Shown: piece by piece, positions 35,185 to 42,755 of the stretch
How the letters are laid out: every line of letters begins with the position of its first letter
Position numbering within the stretch: position 1 is the stretch's first letter
Source of the DNA: Streptomyces sp. SJL17-4
Lineage (GTDB): Bacteria; Actinomycetota; Actinomycetes; Streptomycetales; Streptomycetaceae
Assembly: GCF_036826855.1 (NCBI RefSeq)
Contig: NZ_CP104578.1
Span: forward strand, 6,235,501 to 6,299,500
DNA length: 64,000 bases
Direction: 5' to 3'
The notes under the pieces: model-generated
What the model was told of the DNA's origin: nothing
The model's database searches: none
What the model saw: the letters and a program-made list of their open reading frames with translations, nothing else
Position numbers and translations under genes: made by a program

Positions 35185-36549
35185 GTGGAGCAGCCCGCGC
35201 ACGGTGGAGAGCCGGCCGGCGCGGCAGGTGACGCTGCCGAGACGCTCGACCACCCACTGCCGGAAGGCGTACGGCGGCGGGTCGTCGCGCTGGTCGCCGA
35301 CGCCTTCGGCGGGCTGACCGTCGCGGAGCTGCCCGCACCTCTGCGGCAGTACGCCCGGTTCACCGCGACCCGGCGCGCCAAGTTCGCCGGGAACGCCATG
35401 GCGGCGGCCCTGGAGAGCGACCCCCTGTTCCGGCAGCGGATCGGCGAGCGCTTCAAGCAGGGCCAGCCCGAACTGGCCGGAGCCGTCGAGACCGGCACCC
35501 CGCCCGCCGCCGCCGACCCCGTCGACGTGGCGGCCGCCGCCTATGTGCTGCGCCCGCCGGGCTGGGTCAAGCTCGTGGCCGCCGCGGGCGAGGAGGCGCT
35601 GCGCGTCGACGCCGAGCGGGCCGACGAGGCGGGCCGGCGCGAGCTGGAGCGGCTGCGCGAGGAGCTCGCCGCCGCGAGGGACCGCTCCCGGGACGAGACC
35701 GAGCAGCTGCGGCGCGACCTGGAGACGGCCCGGAAGGAAGCGGAATCGCTTCACCGCAAGCTGCGCAGTGCCCAGAGCGATGTGAAGCGCGGCGAGGCGG
35801 CGCTGCGCCGCGTCCAGGGTGAGATCGACGCGGCGAAGGCCGAGGCGGCGGCCCAGGTGTCGTCCGCCGAGAGCGAGAGCCGGCGGCTCAAGGCCCGGCT
35901 CGGCGAGGTCGAGGCGGCCCTGGAGGCGAGCCGCAGGACCGCCCGTGAGGGGCGCTCGGTCGAGGACATGCGACTGCGGCTGCTGCTCGACACCGTGCTC
36001 GACGCCGCCCAGGGGCTGCGCCGCGAACTCGCGCTGCCTCCCGTGTCGGTGCACCCGGCGGACACCGTGGACGCGGTGGAGCCGGGCCGGATGTCCCCGA
36101 AGGACATCGCGGCGCGGGCGCTCTCCGAGACCGACCCGGCGCTGCTCGACCAGCTCCTCGCGCTCCCGCAGGCCCATCTGGTCGTCGACGGCTACAACGT
36201 CACCAAGACCGGCTATCCCACGATGCCGTTGGAGAAGCAGCGGCTGCGGCTGCTCGGCAGCCTGTCGGCCCTCGCGGCCCGCTCGGGCGCCGAGGTCACC
36301 TGTGTCTTCGACGGGGCGGAGCTGGCGGCCCCGGTGCTCCTCGCGCCGCCGCGCGGGGTGCGGGTGCTGTTCTCCAAGCCCGGTGTGACCGCCGACGAGT
36401 TGATCCGTCAGCTGGTACGGGCGGAGCCGCCGGGCCGGCCGGTCGTGGTGGTCTCCACCGACCGCGAGGTGGCCGACGGGGTGGCGAAGGCCGGGGCGCG
36501 CCCCGTGGCGTCCGCCTTGCTGCTGAAGCGGCTTTCGCGGCTCTCCTGA
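35185..36549 (+). CDS. NYN-domain (YacP-like) putative RNase with long coiled coil
   Basis: 454 residues from GTG 35185. The N-terminal helical part (30-130) is of unknown type (VRRRVVALVADAFGGL, RRAKFAGNAMAAALESD). A charged coiled coil spans about 150-265. The C-terminal ~150 residues match the NYN/YacP PIN-like nuclease fold: HLVVDGYNVTKTGYP (Asp about 335), VTCVFDGAEL, VRVLFSKPGVTADELI and VVVVSTDREVADG, each with an acidic metal-site residue. It probably cleaves RNA. It is paired with the zinc-ribbon gene. Confidence 0.9.
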   Translation: MEQPAHGGEPAGAAGDAAETLDHPLPEGVRRRVVALVADAFGGLTVAELPAPLRQYARFTATRRAKFAGNAMAAALESDPLFRQRIGERFKQGQPELAGAVETGTPPAAADPVDVAAAAYVLRPPGWVKLVAAAGEEALRVDAERADEAGRRELERLREELAAARDRSRDETEQLRRDLETARKEAESLHRKLRSAQSDVKRGEAALRRVQGEIDAAKAEAAAQVSSAESESRRLKARLGEVEAALEASRRTAREGRSVEDMRLRLLLDTVLDAAQGLRRELALPPVSVHPADTVDAVEPGRMSPKDIAARALSETDPALLDQLLALPQAHLVVDGYNVTKTGYPTMPLEKQRLRLLGSLSALAARSGAEVTCVFDGAELAAPVLLAPPRGVRVLFSKPGVTADELIRQLVRAEPPGRPVVVVSTDREVADGVAKAGARPVASALLLKRLSRLS

Positions 36550-36700
36550 CGCATCGCGACACATCGGAGCACATCACAGCACATCGCAACTCCTGGGTCT
36601 TATGCCCGAATTCTGGAGGGCGGACCGTCAAGTGCCCATCACTGCCTGTGCGGTCTGTGTAAATTAAGTGGTCCGTGAGCGATATTTTTGCCAGTGGGAT

Positions 36701-36730
36701 TTGAACTGATCACAAGTTGGTCACTAGGGT
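36701..36730 (+). promoter_or_regulatory. Candidate housekeeping promoter for the first NlpC/P60 gene
   Basis: TTGAAC (36701-36706), an 18-base spacer, and TAGGGT (36725-36730), in an AT-richer block. The spacer holds the near-symmetric TGATCACAAGTTGGTCAC. This leaves a leader of about 100 bases with the hairpin GGCGG-AGGAA-CCGCC. Confidence 0.5.
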
Positions 36731-36836
36731 CGGGGCTCGAACCTTCGCGCGGTTGATCACCCATCCGGGGTGGCGGCGGAGGAACCGCCCGCCCCTTACC
36801 GGTTGGGCGGCTCTGAGGAAGAAGGAGCTCGCCTTC

Positions 36837-37886
36837 GTGGCGTCCCACCGTCGACCCAAGCAGCCGAGCCGCATGCGTGTGACCGTACTCACCGCGACCG
36901 CGGCCGCCGCCGTAGCGCTCACCGCCCAGACGGGCGCCCAGGCGGCCCCCGCCAAGCCCACGATCGACGAGGTCAAGTCGAAGGTCGACAAGCTGCACCA
37001 CGAGGCCGAGGAGGCCACGGAGCAGTACAACCTCGCCGACGAGCGCCGCGGCAAGCTGCAGGAGGAGATCGGCAACCTCCAGGACAAGGTGGCCCGGGGC
37101 CAGCAGGAGCTCAACACCCTGCGCGACCAGATCGGTTCGGTCGCCAGCGCCCAGTACCGCTCCGGCGGCATCGACCCGGCGCTCCAGCTCTTCCTCTCCG
37201 CCGACCCGGACACGTACCTCGACAAGGCGTCCGCGATCGACCAGCTGAGCGCCCAGCAGGCCGACGTCCTCACCTCGATCCAGTCCAAGCAGCGCAGCCT
37301 CGCGCAGCAGCGCGCCGAGGCCACCACGAAGCTCGGCGACCTCGAGGACGTCCGCAAGACGCTCGGCGAGAAGAAGAAGAAGTTCCAGGGCAAGCTGGCC
37401 GAGGCCCAGAAGCTCCTCAACACCCTCACCGCCGCCGAGAAGGCCAAGCTGGCCGAGGAGGAGCGGAAGAAGGAGCAGCGCGCCAGCCGCGCCGCCGGCG
37501 AGCGCATCGACCTCGGCAACGAGGCCCCCGCGTCCGGATTCGGCGCCGCCGCGCTCAGCGCCGCCGCCACCCAGATCGGCAAGCCGTACGTCTCCGGCGC
37601 CGAGGGCCCCAACGCGTACGACTGCTCCGGTCTGACGATGTGGGCCTACGGCAAGGCCGGCGTCAACCTCACGCGCACCACGTACACCCAGCAGAACGAC
37701 GGCACGAAGATCGGCCGCAGCCAGCTCAAGCCGGGCGACCTGGTCTTCTTCAACGGCCTGTCGCACGTGGGCCTGTACGCGGGCAACAACACGGTCCTGC
37801 ACGCCCCCTACTCGGGCGTCAACGTCCGCTACGAGTCCATGAACACCCTGGGCTCCTTCCAGTTCGGTGTCCGCATCGGCGGCTGA
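36837..37886 (+). CDS. Secreted NlpC/P60 peptidoglycan endopeptidase with coiled coil
   Basis: 349 residues from GTG 36837, with AAGGAG nine bases upstream. Signal peptide of about 40 residues ending AQAAPA. A long coiled coil (~45-225) carries YRSGGIDPALQLFLSADPD. The C-terminal NlpC/P60 domain has catalytic Cys in YDCSGLTMW (about 262), His in LSHVGLYAG (about 307) and a second His in VLHAPY (about 321). It cleaves between D-Glu and the diamino acid of stem peptides. It is the first of two tandem paralogues. Confidence 0.95.
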   Translation: MASHRRPKQPSRMRVTVLTATAAAAVALTAQTGAQAAPAKPTIDEVKSKVDKLHHEAEEATEQYNLADERRGKLQEEIGNLQDKVARGQQELNTLRDQIGSVASAQYRSGGIDPALQLFLSADPDTYLDKASAIDQLSAQQADVLTSIQSKQRSLAQQRAEATTKLGDLEDVRKTLGEKKKKFQGKLAEAQKLLNTLTAAEKAKLAEEERKKEQRASRAAGERIDLGNEAPASGFGAAALSAAATQIGKPYVSGAEGPNAYDCSGLTMWAYGKAGVNLTRTTYTQQNDGTKIGRSQLKPGDLVFFNGLSHVGLYAGNNTVLHAPYSGVNVRYESMNTLGSFQFGVRIGG

Positions 37887-37953
37887 TCCGCCGCGACGCG
37901 ACCCGCGCAGCCGTACCGCCCAATCGGGTGGTTCGCCGCGACGCGAGCTGACC

Positions 37954-37998
37954 TGACGCCCCGCCGGTGACCTTGTGATCTCCGGCGGGGCGTCACTT
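37954..37998 (+). terminator. 14-bp hairpin terminator between the NlpC/P60 genes
   Basis: TGACGCCCCGCCGG, 14-base loop, CCGGCGGGGCGTCA, then CTTT. Confidence 0.85.
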
Positions 37999-38087
37999 TG
38001 TGTGCCCATCGCCTTCGTTGGACGCGGAGTGATCAGCGGCTACTGTCTGCCGCGCCAGTCTGCGTCGAGCCGAACGGAGCGCGATTC

Positions 38088-39098
38088 GTGGCGTCCCACC
38101 GCCGACCCGCCAGGGTCACCGTCCTCACCGCCGCCGCGGCCACCGCGGCGGCGACCCTCGGGGCCGTCCCCGCGAGCGCCGACCCCGGGGCCGGACCTGC
38201 GGCCACCCGTGCCACGGTGGACCGCCTCTTCGAGGAGGCCGAGAAGGCCACCGAGGGCTACAACCGGGCGGACGAGAAGGCGGACGCGCTGCGCCGGACG
38301 GTCTCCCAGGCCCAGGACAGCCTCGCCCGGGGCCAGGAGCGCATCAACCACATGCGGGGCGCGCTCGGTTCGGTCGCCGGCGCCCAGTACCGCTCCGGCG
38401 GCATCGACCCCGCCCTCGCCCTGCTGCTCTCCTCCGACCCGGACAGCTACCTCGACCGGGCCTCCGCGCTCGACCGGATCACCGCCCGCCAGGGCGCCGC
38501 GCTCGGAGAACTCCAGCGGGAGCAGCGCCGGCTGAACCAGAAGCGGTCCGAGGCCCGTACGGCCCTGGTCGAGCTGGAGCGCAGCCGGGCCGAGGTCGCC
38601 CGTCACAAGCGCGTCGTCGAGCGCAAGCTCGCCGAGGCCCGCCGGGTCCTCGCGAGCCTCACCGTCGAGGAGCGCGCCGACTTCGACCGGGCCTCGCGCA
38701 CCGGCGGACGCGCGGAGGAGCTGCCTCCGGTGCCCGAGGCCGCCCCGGGCTCCTCGCGGGCCGCCGCCGCCGTGCTCGCCGCCCGCAGCGCGGTCGGCAA
38801 GCCGTACGTGTGGGGGGCGACCGGACCCTCCGCCTTCGACTGCTCGGGCCTGATGGTCTGGTCGTACGGGAAGGCCGGGATCAGCCTGCCGCGGACCTCC
38901 TCCGCGCAGCGGCACGCGGGCCGGCAGGTGCCGCTCTCGCAGGCGCAGCCCGGTGACCTCGTCACGTACCGCGGCGACGCCAGCCATGTGGGGATCTACG
39001 CTGGCAACGGCCAGGTCATCCACGCCCCCTACCCGGGCGCGCGGGTCCGCTACGACCCGGTGAACATGATGTCGCACGTGACGGTGACCCGGGTCTGA
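38088..39098 (+). CDS. Secreted NlpC/P60 peptidoglycan endopeptidase, paralogue
   Basis: 336 residues from GTG 38088, with CGGAG upstream. Same design as the preceding gene: identical start VASHRRP, signal peptide ending VPASA, coiled coil with YRSGGIDPALALLLSSDPDSYLDRASALD, and the catalytic domain with FDCSGLMVW (Cys about 250), ASHVGIYAG and VIHAPYPG. The coiled coil is richer in Arg than Lys. It has its own terminator-separated unit, so it is a duplicated gene with independent expression rather than an operon partner. Confidence 0.95.
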   Translation: MASHRRPARVTVLTAAAATAAATLGAVPASADPGAGPAATRATVDRLFEEAEKATEGYNRADEKADALRRTVSQAQDSLARGQERINHMRGALGSVAGAQYRSGGIDPALALLLSSDPDSYLDRASALDRITARQGAALGELQREQRRLNQKRSEARTALVELERSRAEVARHKRVVERKLAEARRVLASLTVEERADFDRASRTGGRAEELPPVPEAAPGSSRAAAAVLAARSAVGKPYVWGATGPSAFDCSGLMVWSYGKAGISLPRTSSAQRHAGRQVPLSQAQPGDLVTYRGDASHVGIYAGNGQVIHAPYPGARVRYDPVNMMSHVTVTRV

Positions 39099-39213
39099 GA
39101 CGGGGCCCGGACGGCCCGAGCCAGGTTGCGGCCGGGTCCGGCCCGTACCTGGGGCCGTACCGGAATCCCGTACCGGGAGCACGTCCCGCCGGTCCGACCG
39201 TACGATCGAAGGC

Positions 39214-40443
39214 GTGGCAGGTCAGGGGTGTGGAGCGCGGAGGCCGGCGACGGCCTGCCTGACGGCCCTGTTGCTCGTGCTCGTGGGACTCGTCGGCTGC
39301 GGGGCGCGCGCCGACCGGCCCGCCGACACGGCCGCCCGGGAGATACAAGGGCTCCTCGACCGGCACGCCAGGGCGCTCCTCGACCGCGATCAGCCCGGCT
39401 ACCTCGCCGCCGTCGACCCCTCGTACGCACCGACCGCCCTCACCGTCTTCCGGCGGCTCGCGACGGTTCCCGTCGACGGCTGGACCTACCGGCTCACCGG
39501 GGTCGACCGCACGGACACCGACCGCGTCACCGCCCGCGCCGACCTCGGCTACCGGCTGGAGGGCCACGACAAGCGGCCCGTCACCGGCGCCCGGGTCCTC
39601 GACCTGACCGAGCGGGACGGACGCTGGTACGTGACCGGTGACCGCCCGGCGCAGGGCGCGCCCCGGCACCTCTGGGAGCAGGGCGACGTGGCGACCGTCC
39701 GGGGCGCCCGTTCGCTCGTCCTCGGCGTCGGCCAGAAGCCCGAGCGGCTCCGGGAGATCGCCGCGGCGGCGGACCGGGCCGTTCCCGTCGTCTCCGCCGT
39801 CTGGCCCGTCGGCTGGGCCCATGACGTGGTGGTCCTGGTCCCCGGGTCGCTGGAGGGGATGGGCGAGCTCCTCGGGGCGCAGGGGAGCTCCTACCGGGGC
39901 ATCGCCGCCGTCACCACGGGGGAGACCCGGGGCGGCGCGGACGCCCCCGCGGACCGGGTGATCGTGAATCCGGAGGCGTACGGGGTCCTCGGGGAGTTCG
40001 GCCGGCAGCTCGTCCTCACCCACGAGACCGTCCATGTCGCCACCCGCGCCGCCACCACCCCGTCGACCCCGGTCTGGCTCTCCGAGGGCTTCGCCGACTG
40101 GGTCGCCTACCGGGACGCCGACCGCACCCCCGCCCAGGCCGCCCCCGAACTGCGCCGCGCGGTCCGGGCGGGCGAGCTGCCCGCCCGGCTCCCGGAGGAC
40201 CCCGACTTCGCCTTCGGCGCGGACCCGGAGGCGCTGGCCAGGGCGTACGAGGGCGGCTGGCTGGCCTGCGCGCTGATCGCGGACCGCTGGGGCGAGCCGA
40301 AGCTGACCGACTTCTACCGTGCGGTGGGCGCGCACCCGGGCCGGGAGGGCGCGGTGGAGAAGGCCCTCCAGGAGGTGCTCGGCACCACCCCGGAGGAGTT
40401 CACCGCCGACTGGCGGGAGTACCTGGGGAAGCGGCTGGGGTAG
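39214..40443 (+). CDS. HExxH-containing lipoprotein, putative zinc metallopeptidase
   Basis: 409 residues from GTG 39214. Signal with lipobox LVGCGA (Cys about 29). The first half is a cystatin/NTF2-like region (DRHARALLDRDQPGYLAAVDP). The second half contains VLTHETVHVATRA (HExxH, 270-274) and WLSEGFADWVAYRD with a downstream Glu (about 290), the gluzincin arrangement. The last 100 residues are helical (YEGGWLACALIADRWG). It is probably an exported protease or peptidase; substrates unknown. It lies after the NlpC/P60 pair. Confidence 0.85.
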   Translation: MAGQGCGARRPATACLTALLLVLVGLVGCGARADRPADTAAREIQGLLDRHARALLDRDQPGYLAAVDPSYAPTALTVFRRLATVPVDGWTYRLTGVDRTDTDRVTARADLGYRLEGHDKRPVTGARVLDLTERDGRWYVTGDRPAQGAPRHLWEQGDVATVRGARSLVLGVGQKPERLREIAAAADRAVPVVSAVWPVGWAHDVVVLVPGSLEGMGELLGAQGSSYRGIAAVTTGETRGGADAPADRVIVNPEAYGVLGEFGRQLVLTHETVHVATRAATTPSTPVWLSEGFADWVAYRDADRTPAQAAPELRRAVRAGELPARLPEDPDFAFGADPEALARAYEGGWLACALIADRWGEPKLTDFYRAVGAHPGREGAVEKALQEVLGTTPEEFTADWREYLGKRLG

Positions 40444-40450
40444 GGCCGCC

Positions 40451-40560
40451 TGTCCCGTCGGCCTCGGGTGGTCAGGGCCTGTCCCGGTCGGCTCGGGTGG
40501 TCAGGGGCCGGCCCGTCGGCTCGGGTGGGGCAGGGGCCGGCCGGCGGATCAGGGGCCGGC
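40451..40560. repeat. Degenerate ~30-bp tandem repeat
   Basis: CCTGTCCCGTCGGCCTCGGG + TGGTCAGGG recurs about three and a half times. Its end overlaps the last codons of the PadR gene (GREPPAGP), so the repeat may have replaced an original C-terminus. Confidence 0.65.
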
Positions 40561-41094
40561 CGGGGGCTCCCGGCCCTCCAGTTCGGCCAGGGCCTCCGTC
40601 AGCCAGGCCTTCTCGGCCGTGCCCGTCGCACGGGCGATCCGCAGCATGCCCCGGCGGAAGAGGTCCGGCTCCCGCTCGGCGACGACCGGGGTCCCGTCCT
40701 CGTAGAAGAAGCTGGCCGGGGCGTTCAGGAACTCCTGGCGGCGGCGGAGGACGGCCGCCTGGTCCGCGGGATCCGGCAGGTGGCCGAGGAAGGCGAGCAG
40801 GGTGAAGAAGCGTTGGCCGTCGGTGATCTCCGCGTCCTTGGGGGTGCGCAGCCGGGCCTGCAGCTCCCGGCGTCCGTCGGCGGTGAGGGAGAGGGTCCGG
40901 CGGGGGGCCGCGCTCGCGCCCGGTTCCGTACGGCTGTCCACCAGGCCGTTCTTCACCAGGCGGGTGATCGCCGGGTAGAGGGCGCCGTCGCTGACGGGGC
41001 GCACATGGCCGCTGAGGCCGTGGATGCGCTCCTTCAGCTCGTAGCCGTGCAGGGGCTTCTCGGACAGGAAACCCAGGATCGACAGCTCCAGCAC
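40549..41094 (-). CDS. PadR-family transcriptional regulator
   Basis: 181 residues. The N-terminal winged helix is MLELSILGFLSEKPLHGYELKERI and VSDGALYPAITRLVKNGLV, followed by a C-terminal helical dimer domain (about 95-170). PadR proteins usually repress neighbouring detoxification genes and release DNA on ligand binding. It is divergent from the MATE transporter gene, with a 43-bp palindrome between them. It starts at ATG 41094. Confidence 0.94.
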   Translation of the reverse strand: MLELSILGFLSEKPLHGYELKERIHGLSGHVRPVSDGALYPAITRLVKNGLVDSRTEPGASAAPRRTLSLTADGRRELQARLRTPKDAEITDGQRFFTLLAFLGHLPDPADQAAVLRRRQEFLNAPASFFYEDGTPVVAEREPDLFRRGMLRIARATGTAEKAWLTEALAELEGREPPAGP

Positions 41095-41151
41095 CGGGCG
41101 CCTCCTTCGTGTGCGTCGTCCGTGCTTGTCGTGGGACCGGTCGCCATGCTA

Positions 41152-41194
41152 CCTCTTTTCGATGTGCCTCGAATCGAGGTATATCGAAAAGAGG
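41152..41194. promoter_or_regulatory. 43-bp near-perfect palindrome, likely PadR operator
   Basis: CCTCTTTTCGAT, GTG, CCTCG, AAT, CGAGG, TAT, ATCGAAAAGAGG. Both outer 12-base arms and both inner 5-base arms match exactly about the centre at 41173. The right end (AAAAGAGGGGG) runs into the ribosome site of the MATE gene. It lies 58 bases from the PadR start. Confidence 0.82.
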
Positions 41195-41207
41195 GGGATC
41201 CTCGTCC

Positions 41208-42671
41208 ATGTCCGCCCACCGCCGTACGCTCGTCCGGCTCGCTCGCCCGGTCTACCTCGAACTCCTCGCCGGAGTCGCCGCCGGCGTCATCAACGTCATC
41301 TGGGTCGCCCGGCTCGGCGGGGACGCCGTCGCCGCCGTCGCGGTCGCCACCAACGTCGAGAACCTGCTCCTCGGCGTCGTCCTCGTGGCGGGCTCCGGCA
41401 CCACCGTGCTCGTCGCCCGCGCCCGGGGCGCCGACGACCCGGCCGCCGTCCGCGCCGCCGTGCGCGGCGGGGCCGCCCTCTGCGCCCTGCTCGTGCCGCC
41501 CGTCGCCGTCGCCGGGTACCTGCTGCGCGAACCGCTCGCCGCCCTGCTGCTCGGCGGCCAGGACCATCCCGCCCACGCCCTGGCCACCGCCTACTTCGCC
41601 GTCTCGCTCCCCGGCACCGCCGTCTTCTTCGCCATCACCGTCCTCGACGGGATCCTCAAGGGCGCGGGCGACACCCGCACCCCCATGCGGCTCGCCTTCC
41701 TCGCCAACGGGCTGATCCTGGTCCTCGACCCGCTGCTCATCCAGGCGTACGGGGTGCGGGGCGCCGCCCTCGCCACCGTCACCGGCCGGGTCGTCGCGCT
41801 CTCCGTCGGGCTGCTCGTCCTCCGTCGCCACCCGCTGCTCAGGGCCGCCCGCGCGGTGCGCCCCACCGAGCGAACCGCCGCCGCCCTGCGCCGTACGGCG
41901 GGGACCGGCCTCCCCATGGGCGTCGACTTCGCGGTCCGGATGGCGGGTGCGCTCGCACTCGTCTCCGTCGTGGCCCGGCTCGGCGTCACCGAGATGGCCG
42001 CCTACGGCATCGCCACCAAGGCCATGTACGTCGCGACGATGGCGTTCTACGCCGTCCGGCAGGCCGCCGCCATCCACAGCGCCCATCTGCTCGGGAGCGC
42101 GGAGGGGGCCGGGCCCGGAGCGGGGCCCGGGTCCGATCGGAGTCCCGGGTCCGGACAGGCGCCCGCTCAGGCGGTCGGGCTCGCGCGGCGGCTCGACGCC
42201 GGCCTCGGCGAGCGGCGCGCCGTCGGACGTCAGGCCCTGCTGCTCGGGGGCTCCCTCGGCGCGGGCTCCGCCGTGCTGCTGTTCCTCGGCGCGGGACCCG
42301 TCATGCGGATCTTCGGCGCCGAGCCCGAGGTGGCGGAGGCGGGCGCCCTCTTCCTGCGCTGCCTCGGCCCCCATCTGCTGTTCATGGGCGGGTTCATCGC
42401 GCTCGCCGGGGTCTTCGAGGGCACCGGCGGGAGCCCGTACCTCGCCCGGATCACGAGCGCCGGCGTCCTCGTCCAGCTGCCGCTGGCCCACGGCCTGTCG
42501 GGGCTCGGGCTGCCCGGCATCTGCCTGGCCATGGCCCTCGCGACAGCGGCTCAGTGCGCTGCCCTGGGCCTGCTGTACCGCCGTACCCTCGGCGCCGCCC
42601 AGGGGCAGCCCGGCCGCGCGGCCGCCTCGCACGCGGATCGGCCGCCGGTGGAAGCCGACGGCCGATCGTGA
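41208..42671 (+). CDS. MATE-family efflux transporter
   Basis: 487 residues from ATG 41208, with GAGGGGG ten bases upstream; the upstream frame is operator DNA. Twelve predicted membrane helices in two related halves. MATE features include VYLELLAGVAAGVINVIWVARLG, a GAGDTRTPM loop and VFEGTGGSPYLARI in the second half. The central loop (about 302-325) has an inserted Gly/Pro/Ser stretch. It probably exports cationic drugs with H+ or Na+. Regulation by the divergent PadR is likely. Confidence 0.92.
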   Translation: MSAHRRTLVRLARPVYLELLAGVAAGVINVIWVARLGGDAVAAVAVATNVENLLLGVVLVAGSGTTVLVARARGADDPAAVRAAVRGGAALCALLVPPVAVAGYLLREPLAALLLGGQDHPAHALATAYFAVSLPGTAVFFAITVLDGILKGAGDTRTPMRLAFLANGLILVLDPLLIQAYGVRGAALATVTGRVVALSVGLLVLRRHPLLRAARAVRPTERTAAALRRTAGTGLPMGVDFAVRMAGALALVSVVARLGVTEMAAYGIATKAMYVATMAFYAVRQAAAIHSAHLLGSAEGAGPGAGPGSDRSPGSGQAPAQAVGLARRLDAGLGERRAVGRQALLLGGSLGAGSAVLLFLGAGPVMRIFGAEPEVAEAGALFLRCLGPHLLFMGGFIALAGVFEGTGGSPYLARITSAGVLVQLPLAHGLSGLGLPGICLAMALATAAQCAALGLLYRRTLGAAQGQPGRAAASHADRPPVEADGRS

Positions 42672-42691
42672 GGGTCCGGCACCTGCCGTCC

Positions 42692-42755
42692 AGGGAGTGC
42701 CCGGGGTGGTCGGTGTGGCCGGCGTGCCCGGGGTGGTCGGTGTGCTCGGGGTGCT
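42692..42755. repeat. Degenerate tandem repeat in a convergent gap
   Basis: GTGCCCGGGGTGGTCGGTGT occurs twice, 27 bases apart, plus a third decayed copy (GTGCTCGGGGTGCT). It fills the gap between the MATE and DUF2079 stops. Confidence 0.7.

Noticed and set aside
36550..36836. c-di-AMP (ydaO) riboswitch before the NlpC/P60 gene
   Set aside because: Such switches occur before some Streptomyces wall-hydrolase genes, but the expected GGGGGACCCA and CAGCTAACC elements are absent. Only GGAGGAACCGCCC resembles part of it.
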